This document shows, in pieces, positions 56,089-64,000 of a stretch of 64,000 nucleotides of DNA (position 1 is the first letter of the stretch; each line of letters begins with the position of its first letter). This DNA comes from Myotis daubentonii (lineage: Eukaryota; Chordata; Mammalia; Chiroptera; Vespertilionidae), in NCBI RefSeq assembly GCF_963259705.1, contig NC_081842.1:178997849-179061848 (forward strand), in the 5' to 3' direction. Both the position numbers and the translations under genes were made by a program. Below the pieces are notes generated by a model. That model did no database searches and had not been told where the DNA came from. It saw only the letters and a program-made list of their open reading frames with translations.

Positions 56089-56745
56089 AGACAGAGAGAG
56101 ATTCCTATAAATTGGAGTGATCAAAAATTAGCATCTGTCAGTGTCAAATTTAGTAGTTGGCTCTTTGTGGCTGATAGGTGCCTCCTGGTTGAGAGGGGAG
56201 GGTATAAGTTATTAGAAAAATATGAATCATTTATGAGGAAATCAGCTAGAGTAAATGAAGCTAATATTTTTTATTACCCCTCAAAGCTGGGATCTCAAGT
56301 GAGTTGAACAGGCAAAGCCAAACCCAATATGGAATTTCACACTCCAATTCCAGTAATTCTAATCCTATGCCTTTCTTTACTCTTCACAATGGCAGGGCAT
56401 TGCTGGCAAGTGTGGATGGAATTTAGCTGAGGGGAAAGCAGATGTTGGGCTACTTCAAGTGGAATATTCATAGATTCTACTATAAAACAAATTTTTAAAT
56501 TTCCTGTTATGCAACATAGAAAAATGGTTTTGATTAGGGAAGTCAGTAAAAGTGATGAGAAATAGACCATGCTTATAATGATAACTATGGGTGAGGTGTA
56601 TGCAGTACCAAATGGAAGTGGAAACTGAAACTACTTGCAAAATTACTCTCCCTGGAGGAAAGTGAATTGGTGAAAATTTGACCAACTGGAGGAGGGAGCA
56701 GGCCAGTGGGGAGGACTGAAATAGGTAAAGTAAGGGGCTCCTCTT
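56088..56745. other. Unique sequence, no gene
   Basis: A 130-codon minus frame (56847-56455) enters the adjacent MIR and is incidental. Confidence 0.5.
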
Positions 56746-56749
56746 ACAT

Positions 56750-56970
56750 TCACATCTGGAGAAAGAGAGAACCTTGGCTTTGTAGTCAGACAAATTCAGG
56801 TTTGAGTGTGAGCTCTGTAATTTCACATGTGACCTTGGGCAAGCCATGTCACCTCTTTGAGCATCAGTTTCCTTGTTTATTGACCAGAGAATATTTTATA
56901 ACCTATTTTATAACCACAGAGTTTCTTTGAGGATTATATGACATATTCTATGTGTGAAGTGCCTTCTCCT
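56750..56970 (-). repeat. MIR SINE
   Basis: 'agacaaattcaggtttgagt', 'gtgaccttgggcaagccatg', 'gcatcagtttccttgtttat'. Confidence 0.88.
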
Positions 56971-57204
56971 AGCTCCATTCAATTCTAGCTTTCTCTCTTT
57001 TCTTCTATCACTCACTCCTTCATGTTCCTAACTCATTCTACATTCAACTTTTTGTCTCCATTATAAAATGTATTTGACACTGTTATGGATGATGCCACAT
57101 GGTATATAACATTTTAGGTCTGCCAAACTCTAAATTAAAACCTTTTCTAGAATGGTGCAAATCATAGGAACAAAAATGCAGATGATAGTTGGCTTATCAA
57201 TTAA

Positions 57205-57655
57205 GCTCACTGGCCATCAAACTCTATGCTCCTCCTCTCACAGAAGTAGGTGAAAGTGTCCACTGTCAAATAGCTACCAAGCCAGGCAGCTGTTATATGT
57301 GCCAGCACCCCCTGCTTTTAGGAAGTACCATGTGATTAGTTTTCAGCACTGGAATGTGAGAAGGATTGTGTCACTTCCACACCAAGAGAGTCAATAAGCA
57401 GACATGGTTTCTCCATTCCCTTTCTTCTTCTAATGGCTTGATGTCATCAAGCTTGGTGTCCTTGGAACTTATATGCTGAAAACAGAGGTAACCTGTATCC
57501 CTAACTCACCAGTTAAAAGAAATCCACCCACCAATCAGGAAAGCCAATTGAGAACTTGAATAAGAAATAAACTCCCATAATCTCTGAGCTATATACACTT
57601 TAGAATTTTTGTTTTGTTATAGCAGCTAGTGTTACCCTAACTAATACATCTGCAT
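57205..57655 (+). mobile_element. MLT1 LTR (ERVL-MaLR)
   Basis: 'gaatgtgagaaggattgtgt', 'gaagaaataaactcccataa'-like stretch (57560-57580), and a characteristic end 'tttgttatagcagctagtgt' with 'taccctaactaatac'. An ancient non-coding LTR with no retroviral genes. Confidence 0.75.
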
Positions 57656-57799
57656 AGTCCAAAATAACAGATTATATCTATTTATGGAAGTGAGGTGGTG
57701 AAAGGGAACACATCCTTGACAGGATCTAATTGCCTAGCAGTTGTGAATGGATTGGAGGTTAAACTAGATGGCCTCTAAGGTCTCTTAATATTCAAAACG

Positions 57800-58300
57800 A
57801 ATAATACCAATATACCCTTAGTGTTTGCTATGTTCCAGGTCTAGTGCTAAGTACTTTACATTAGTTTTCTTCTTTAGACCTTACAACAAATGAGATATCC
57901 CCATCCTATATAATAATCCTATATAATAAAAAGCTAATATGCAAATCAACCGAACAGCAGAACAACTGGTCACTATGATGTGCACTGACCACCAGGGGGA
58001 AGACACTCAATGCAGGAGCTGCCCCCTGGTGGTCAGTGCGCTCCCACAGGGCGAGCGCCACTCAGCCAGAAGCCAGGCTCACGACTGGTGAGTGCAGTGG
58101 TGGAGGCGGGAGCCTCTTAAAGATGTATGACTGCTGGCTTAGGCCTGCTCCCCAGCCAGCAGACATCCCCCGAGGGCTCCTGGACTGTGAGAGGGTGCAG
58201 GCCTACCTGAGGAACCACTCCCCGCCCCCCATGCACTAATTTCATGCACCAGCCTCTAGTTTAAAGATAACAAAGTTTATGGCTACTCGTGACAGACAAT
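57800..58300 (+). repeat. MIR SINE interrupted by a Helitron
   Basis: Left part 'tgttccaggtctagtgctaa', 'gtactttacattagttttct', 'ttacaacaaatgagatatcc'; right part resumes after 58259 with 'tttaaagataacaaag' where MIR has ttttacagatgagg. Confidence 0.8.
57904..58259 (+). mobile_element. Non-autonomous Helitron with doubled 5' end
   Basis: The 5' end occurs twice in tandem: TCCTATATAATAA (57904-57916) then TCCTATATAATAAAAAGC (from 57917). The element ends CAGCCTCTAG (58259) before host T, with a 3' hairpin (atgcactaa / ttcatgcac). Interior closely follows the element at 17525 ('ggtcactatgatg', 'ctgccccctggtggtcagtg'). No coding capacity. Confidence 0.93.
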
Positions 58301-58584
58301 CCATAAGGAGTTGATTTATATTCACATCTGTTGGACTTCAGAGCCTGTATTCCTCACTACTAAACTGTACTGCCTTCCAAAATGGCATTCTATGATTTTA
58401 AGTGCATACATATCATGCATTTGTTCCAGAAATAGCTCAGAAGTTTAGCTGTGGGAAATTAGTTGGAAGGCCAGTGAATGGCTCAATTTGTATTACAGCA
58501 TTAGTTTATTTTGAGCTCTGTTTAAGGAGAAGTGAGATAAGGCTGAGAACCAACACTAATAGAGCTTCTACACTCACCTGTTAG

Positions 58585-58665
58585 CTCATGAAAGTCTTCT
58601 GAGATTAGTATTATTATCACCGTTTACAGACAAGGAGACGAAAAATTATAGCTATCTGTAAGTTT
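58585..58665 (+). repeat. MIR SINE fragment
   Basis: 'gattagtattattatcaccg', 'tttacagacaaggagacgaa'. Confidence 0.7.
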
Positions 58666-58667
58666 GT

Positions 58668-58805
58668 TCATGTAGTCATTCATTCCTTTAACACATATTT
58701 ATTGACTGTTTACTATGTTGCCATGTACTGTGTTGGCCACAGAAAATTCCAATGTGAACAAGGCAAACATGGACCCCTACATGTTAGAACTTATGGTTAA
58801 GCAGC
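58668..58805 (-). mobile_element. L2 LINE 3' end
   Basis: 'gtcattcattcctttaacac', 'atatttattgactgtttact', 'aacaaggcaaacatggaccc'. Confidence 0.7.
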
Positions 58806-59080
58806 CACCATATGAGGTAGCAACCTGTCACAGAAAGTAATTCAGCAAAATGTGGATGCCTACATGCAACAGAAATTGTAAAGGAAGCCCTGACATTGGG
58901 CAGGCATTGCACTAGATCATTTCTGGGGTCCTTTCTTGTACTGAAAGTAAGGTTGTATAATACCTAGTTGATTGGAAAGGATCACCAGAAATGATCAGAG
59001 GAGAGAGAAAATAAAGGACAGGGAAAAGAAGCAAGCATGAGCAAGGACTTGTTCACTACCTAGAATTTGGTTTGTAGTTA
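58806..59080. other. Unique sequence, no gene
   Basis: No recognisable feature. Confidence 0.5.
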
Positions 59081-59725
59081 TCCTATCTAATAAAAGAGAA
59101 ACATGGTAATTAGCCATACATCTGCTACCCTTCCCATTGGCTAATCAGGGTGATATGCAAATTAACTGCCAGCCAAGATGGCGGCTGGCAGCCAGGCAGC
59201 TTGAAGCGAACATGAGGCTTGCTTGCTTCAGTGATGGAGGACTCCAACATTCCCCGCTTGCCTTGCCGGCCTCTGAGCTTGCAGTTTGAAACATTGTTAC
59301 AAATATAGAAGCTAAACAAACCCCCAGAAACCTGCTTTCAGCCCGCCGGGATCTCAGAGCTGGAGTTGAAACAGTGTTTCGATTTTAGAACCCAAACAAA
59401 CCAGATACCTGCTTTCAGCAGCAGAGGCTTTAGAGCTGGAGCCAAGCCTCAGAGCTAAAGCTGGCCCAGAATAAAAAAGAAAAAAGAAAAAACGGAGTGG
59501 TTGGGAACTTCAGTCACCCGCCAGCCTGAAAACAGCCCTCAGCCCCTCACCCAGACTGGCCAGACACCCCAGTGGGGACCCCCGCCCTGAAGGCTGTGTG
59601 ACCAGCTGCAAACAGCCATCATCCCCTTATTCAGGCTGGCCAGGCACCCAAGCGGGACCTCCACCCTGATCCAGGACACCCTTCAGGGCAAACCAGCCAG
59701 CCCCCACCCGTGCGCCAGGCCTCTA
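59081..59725 (+). mobile_element. Helitron, upstream unit of a composite
   Basis: Begins TCCTATCTAATAAAAGAGAA after host A (59080) and ends 'cgtgcgccaggcctcta' without the final G of CTAG, at the point where another Helitron 5' end starts. The interior has diverged tandem units of about 70 bases (59270-59460, each with 'aacaaac...acctgctttcagc') and a pair of about 85 bases (59525-59680, 'aaacagcc...ggctggccagacaccc' type). No protein-coding content. Confidence 0.85.
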
Positions 59726-60707
59726 TCCTATATAGTAAAAGGGTAATATGCCTCCCAGCACCGGGATCAGCATGACAGGGCAGCGCCCAAACCCCCTGAT
59801 CACCCTGCGGCTCTGTGTGTGACAGGGGGCGGGGCCACAACCTTTCTATCCGCCCTGCTCTGTTTGTGACAGGGGAAGGCGCCCCAACCCCCTAATCAGC
59901 CCTGCTCTGTGCCTGATAGGGGGGAGCTCCCCAACCCCCTGATCGGCCCTGCTCTGTGTGTGACAGGGTGCGGCGCCCCAACCCGTCCCCCGCACCCCCC
60001 ACGGGCCCTGCTCTGTGTGTAACCGGGTAGAGCCAAAACCTCCCCATCGGCCCTGCCCTGAGTGTGACAGTGGCGGCACCCCAACCCCCTGAGTGGCCCT
60101 GCTCCATGGGTGATAGAGGGTGGCGCCCCAACCCCCCGCCCCCCAATGGGCCCTGCTCTGTGTGTGATGGGGTAAAGCCATAACCTCCCCATCGGCCCTG
60201 CCCTGAGTGTGACAGGGTGTGGTGCCCCAACCCCCTGATCCGCCCTGCTCTGTGACAGGGGGCGGTGCCCCAACTCCCCTATGGGCCCTACTCTGTGAGT
60301 GACAGGGGGGAGCTCCTCCACCCCCTGATTGGCCCTGCTCTGTGCGTGACAGGGGGTGGCGCTGCAACCTCCCCATCGACCCTGCCTTGAGTGTGACAGG
60401 GGGCAGTGCCCCAACCCCCCAATTGGCCCTACCCTGAGCATGACTGAGGGTGGCATCGCAACCTCCCGATCCGCCCTGCTCTGTGCATGACAGGGGGCGG
60501 CACCCCAACCCCCCAATCAGCCCTGCTCTGAGCCCAACCAGGTGCTGCACCTAGGGATTGGGCCTGTCCTCTGCCACCCGGGAGCAGGCCTAAGCCAGCA
60601 GGTCCTTATCTCCTGTGGGGTCCCAGACTGCGAGAGGGCACAGGCCAGGCTGAGGGACCGCCCCCCCCTCCCCCGAGTGCACAACTTTTTGTGCACCGGG
60701 CCTCTAG
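59726..60707 (+). mobile_element. Helitron with GC-rich tandem array, downstream unit
   Basis: Begins TCCTATATAGTAAAAGGGTA directly after the upstream unit and ends ACCGGGCCTCTAG before host T (60708). A 3' hairpin, 'agtgcacaac' with 'gttgtgcac'-like pairing around 'ttttt', precedes the end. Most of the interior (59800-60540) is a tandem array. Encodes no Rep/helicase. Confidence 0.92.
59800..60540 (+). repeat. Minisatellite-like array in a Helitron
   Basis: About 15 diverged units of roughly 45-60 bases, each opening 'ccctgctctgtgtgtgacag' (or a variant) then a 'ggcgccccaacccc' block. Some units carry 'aacctccccatcg' and are each followed by a 'ccctgccctgagtgtgaca' unit (about 60030, 60182, 60366), hinting at a two- to three-unit higher-order period. 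Open frames of 112-234 codons on the minus strand arise from this repetition. Confidence 0.9.
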
Positions 60708-60949
60708 TTGTTCAATAAATGTCCTCTATCATCATTACTACTAAAACAATGTTTGCATCCTATTAACAAATTTACATACTTCTCATCCAAAGAGCAGTAT
60801 TGTTTACAGCTCTCAATAAGGTAAAGGAATTAATATTTTTAATTGGTTTCTGTTTTCCCTATTATTCTGTATACCATATTACATATATATCCTCATGTAA
60901 CATTGTCAATAATTTTCCAAGGTAGTATATGAATAAGGATAGATTAGGT

Positions 60950-61310
60950 TATGCTTCAATAACAAGCTCACCCAAAATCTAGGTGGCATTAAACAATAAA
61001 GATGTATTTCTTGTTCATGCTACATGTCCATCATAGGTTGGTTGGCTGGTTACTCAATGTTATATTTGTTTTGACTCTGAGACTCAGCCTGATAGGGCAG
61101 CCACCATGAACATTGAGATTGTTATGGCCAAGGGAAAGAGAATGTGGTCAAACACACACTGGCCCCCAAAGCTTCCACTTGGAAATGCCACACATCACTT
61201 CTCTCCATATTTCATTGGACAGAGTGAGTCGGATATCCTTGCCCGAGTTTTAATTGGGATGAGGAATTTTGATCTGAACATGTGCCCAGAATGAGGATAT
61301 CAAATATTTG
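60950..61310. repeat. Old mammalian interspersed repeat (same class as 530-880)
   Basis: 'ggttatgcttcaataacaag', 'atgtatttcttgttcatgct', 'acatgtccatcataggttgg', 'catatttcattggacagagt', 'aacatgtgcccagaatgagg'. Familiar order, subfamily not assigned. Confidence 0.5.
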
Positions 61311-61334
61311 TTTACAGCCCTGATTATTGCTTTA

Positions 61335-61450
61335 GGAAGATATTATTTATTACACCCATTTTGCAGATAAGGAAACTGAGTTTGGGGGAGGAGGCAGAAT
61401 GCTAAATGACTTGCTGGAGTTTGGACCACTAATAAGAAGATTTGAATTCC
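61335..61450 (+). repeat. MIR SINE
   Basis: 'cccattttgcagataaggaa', 'actgagtttgggggaggagg', 'aatgacttgctgg'. Confidence 0.75.
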
Positions 61451-61734
61451 ATAAAACTGATTCCAAATCCATGTTCCCAAACTCTCCACCTGTACTCTGA
61501 AGCTTATCTTCTTGCCTCCTCACAGACCTTGCTCCACAAGGTATCACCTCTCTCAGTATATGCATCTTTCCCTTCTCTCTTGGCTCCTCTTCCCATCAGC
61601 ATGCTTAAATATCTTTATATCTTAAATGGGAGAAAAATTCTCTTCTTCAACTTAACCCAGGCATCCAGCCACTGCCTTACCTATATCCCCACCCTCCCTT
61701 CCCACCACACTTTTTGAAAGTTATCTGCAAATAT

Positions 61735-62200
61735 TGATTACCTCCCAATCATCCCCTGCTTTCTGGATTCTGCCCTTATCACTCCTCTTATCACTCCACT
61801 GAAATGAGTCCTCCTTGACCATTCCAATCCAATGATCTTTATTCAATTCTTATTTCAAACTTGATCCCTCAACAACACGTGGCCACTGCTCATCCTTCAC
61901 CCTTTTCCTCAGGCTCACAAGGCCAGTCCTCCTCAGGGCCACTCCTCGGTAGGCTCTCGCTCTGTTCCTGCCCCTGAACCTATGGTATTCTAGACAATTG
62001 GGTTTTTAACTCTCTATTCTCACTCTCCTACTCTCTGGGTGTCTCATCACTCCCATATCTCTACAGATTGATGACTCCTACAATGGTAGCTGAAGCCCAG
62101 ACCTAACTCTGGAGCTGTGGGCATATAGACCAATTGACATTTAGACATCGTTGTTTGAATATTTCATAGGGATCTCAAACTAAATATTTTGGGAAGAATT
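61735..62200 (+). mobile_element. L2 LINE, RT-region fragment
   Basis: Plus-orientation L2 ORF text rather than only the 3' end: 'cactccactgaaatgagtcc', 'caatgatctttattcaattc', 'cagattgatgactcctacaa' (where the L2 RT has its YADD-type motif) and 'catagggatctcaaactaaa'. Frame is destroyed. Confidence 0.65.
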
Positions 62201-62895
62201 ATGAGTCCATGGATAAGTTTGGTAAATTTCATCTGGGGGGGTTACCTGGGGAATTGAACTTTTCTTTAAATTGGGTTTGAAAGCTTGTCTTCTGGGTTGT
62301 AGTTAGAATCAAATAAGCATCTCCCCCCCCCCCCCCCCACTCCTGTTTTCTAAGAGGAAGAATTTTTCTCTTTTCACACTCCTGGACTTTATTTGCCTTT
62401 ATCTGGAAGAATTAAAGTAATTTTTCTGGTTATGAGTTTAGGAATAATAGGCCTACTGAGCTCAGCTATCTCTTCCTTCTTCCTGGGAGAGGGTTGTCCA
62501 CAGAGAGCACTGGTTCCCCTCTGCTCACTCATTCCTTGGGTCTTACCTGGCAGGCATCCCAGGAAAGACAGTTCAGCTCTGCCTTGGACTGGGTGGGCAT
62601 GTCTGCCCAATTTTGGGGTGAAATACTTGCAAGCCTCTTGGGCTAAGAGACCCAAAGCCTATTTGTCCTCCAACAGTTATACAGTAGTCACTGCTCTCCA
62701 TCTTCACTATTGTTTATTTCTCAACTCATTCAGAACCTTGGCAAGGAAAGAATGCTGCGTTTGTAGCGTTCATCAATGTACTTCAAAGACACGGGACTTG
62801 AGTTTCAGACTATTTTGTTATTTCTTAGCTTTGTGAATTTGCTGAAAACATTATTTCTGATATGGAATTACAAATATCCATCTCAGTGTCCTCAT
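62201..62895. other. Unique sequence, no gene; poly-C tract at 62323-62338
   Basis: A 147-codon plus frame (62393-62836) starts hydrophobic (SGRIKVIFLVMSLGIIGLL) but has no known domain and a minus frame of 88 codons overlaps it. A C16 run precedes it. Confidence 0.45.
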
Positions 62896-62939
62896 CAGCC
62901 TGAGAAAAACACCTAGTGCTACGTACATTGCCATTGTGT

Positions 62940-63260
62940 ACTGTTTCATTGTTTATGTAGCAGTATTTATGGAAAACCTTCTACTGGGGTTTGGGTAATA
63001 CAGAGATAAAAGAAACTTTTCCTGGCCTAAGGGTTTGGTGCCCCACAGAAGCCAGAGAAGCATTGGGATAATGACAATACTGTGTCATTGTAGGCAAAGG
63101 AATGTAGATAATGGGGTGGGTAGTGCAGGGTGGAGCAGGGGTTAGAAAATCTTAGAGAATATGACGCCTGAGCTAACCTAAGAAATGAGTGGGGGTTGGG
63201 AGGGGGGGATGAAGGGAGGGATGTACAAGACTGGAAAAACAGCATGCACCAAGGTACAAG
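62940..63260 (-). mobile_element. L2-like fragment
   Basis: 'gtagcagtatttatggaaaa', 'gggtaatacagagataaaag', 'cttttcctggcctaagggtt' in minus L2 orientation, then purine-rich sequence to 63260. Confidence 0.5.
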
Positions 63261-63354
63261 GCCTGAGAAAGAAGACTCTTTTGAGGAACTGCAGGGGTTT
63301 GGTTCAGTTTAGTTTGGCTGAACTGAGGGTGTTGGCTGGAGAGTGGCCATAAAT

Positions 63355-63475
63355 AGAGCAGCCAGCTCACAAAGGGCCGGCATATTAGGCTTACGACTAG
63401 GCAATCAGGGCGAGCGATAATGTGGACAGGTTGCATTATGTATACATTGATCATTATTAATTCCCTGGCTGGGAG
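63355..63475. promoter_or_regulatory. Candidate conserved non-coding element
   Basis: Short unique block with CpG ('agggccggcatattaggctt', 'acgactaggcaatcagggcg', 'agcgataatgtggacaggtt') beside 'tgatcattattaattccctg' (TTAATT core). Proposed from composition only. Confidence 0.3.
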
Positions 63476-63779
63476 AAGAGGTGATAGCAGAGGGTGAGGC
63501 CAGCAGGTGCCTCTCCGTACATGGAAGGCAGGTAGAGTCTCCCGAAAGAAATAGAAAAGGGAGCCAAAGCCCCCTCTAGGCAGGCCAGTTGTAGTTCTAG
63601 CCTCTTTCCTATTCTTCCCTTCAAGCTTCAGCTGATACATTACTTTGTGTAAAGGGCCCCATAAAGGTGAGAAAATGGCTTTGGGATCACTTTCTGATGC
63701 GGAGTTAGAGCCTAGTGATGATTAGTGACCTGCACGAGGTCCCAGAGGTTATAACCTCAGATTTTTCTGCTGTACTTAG

Positions 63780-64000
63780 GGAGTTCCATGCGGATTCTAG
63801 AGCAAGACTTCCTGGGTTCATATCCTAGCTCCCCTGTTTACAAGCTGGTGGTCCTGGGTGTATTACTGAAGACTTTGTATTTCAATTTTCTCAACCACAA
63901 AATAATGGTCCCTACCTTATGAGGTTATTGTGAAGGTTAAATGGGGTTAATATGTGTGTGCTTAAAGCAATGCCTAGTCATTAGTAAGAGCTATAACGTA
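63780..64000 (-). repeat. MIR SINE, runs to the window edge
   Basis: 'gattctagagcaagacttcc', 'gggttcatatcctagctccc', 'accttatgaggttattgtga', 'caatgcctagtcattagtaa'. Confidence 0.88.

Noticed and set aside
59800..60540. Regular repeats resembling a CRISPR array
   Set aside because: Eukaryotic Helitron context; units are adjacent, diverged and without unique spacers.
59846..60550. Minus-strand open frames of 234, 206 and 112 codons
   Set aside because: They arise from the GC-rich tandem array, exist in two overlapping frames, and translate to repetitive Gly/Pro/His-rich text.
62393..62836. 147-codon frame with a hydrophobic N-terminal stretch
   Set aside because: Looks signal-like only through T-rich sequence; no known domain, opposing frame overlaps.
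63173..63640. 155-codon minus-strand frame
   Set aside because: Runs across purine-rich L2-like DNA and unique DNA, with no domain.

Overview
This window is mammalian nuclear DNA, almost certainly from a vesper bat (Vespertilionidae). Four repeat classes point there together: at least ten tRNA-derived Ves SINEs, at least five HeliBat-type Helitrons, several non-autonomous hAT elements with intact 8-bp target-site duplications (TSDs), and one element matching the horizontally transferred SPIN family. I found no protein-coding gene, no convincing exon and no functional RNA gene. The only recognisable protein-coding sequence belongs to dead retrotransposons, so the window is best read as intergenic or deep intronic DNA. 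Family names come from recognising sequence features, not from a database search.

Layout. 1-3.2 kb: old repeats and a CT/CA microsatellite. 3.2-7.8 kb: one LINE-1 on the minus strand, bounded by an 11-bp TSD, truncated four bases upstream of its ORF2 start and interrupted by a hAT hairpin element and a Ves SINE. 8-16 kb: mostly unique DNA with Ves, MIR and L2 pieces and one CpG-retaining, homeodomain-motif-rich block near 10.1 kb. 16-20.5 kb: a hAT hairpin split by a Ves SINE, two Helitrons in opposite orientations and a tandem Ves pair. 20.5-29.7 kb: old MIR/L2, a SPIN element (24.4 kb) and an apparent solo LTR (24.7-25.2 kb). 29.8-30.9 kb: one MIR split by a Ves SINE and an L1 3' end, both with TSDs. 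31.9-33.8 kb: Ves, two hAT-type elements and a HAL1 (half-L1) with decayed ORF1. 34-52.8 kb: mainly unique DNA with MIR/L2 fossils. 52.8-54.7 kb: an older L1 carrying a Helitron. 55-64 kb: MIR, L2 and MLT1 pieces, a Helitron with a doubled 5' end (57.9 kb) and a 1.6-kb composite Helitron with a GC-rich tandem array (59.1-60.7 kb).

Nothing here works as a pathway. The information lies in the order of insertion: MIR and L2 are oldest, L1M and MLT1 elements next, and L1, hAT, Ves and Helitron copies cut into them. The most unusual items are the composite Helitron and its array, the doubled Helitron 5' end, and a hAT hairpin family in which three copies show three different internal structures. 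A few unique, AT-rich but CpG-retaining blocks look like possible conserved regulatory elements, but that cannot be shown without alignment.
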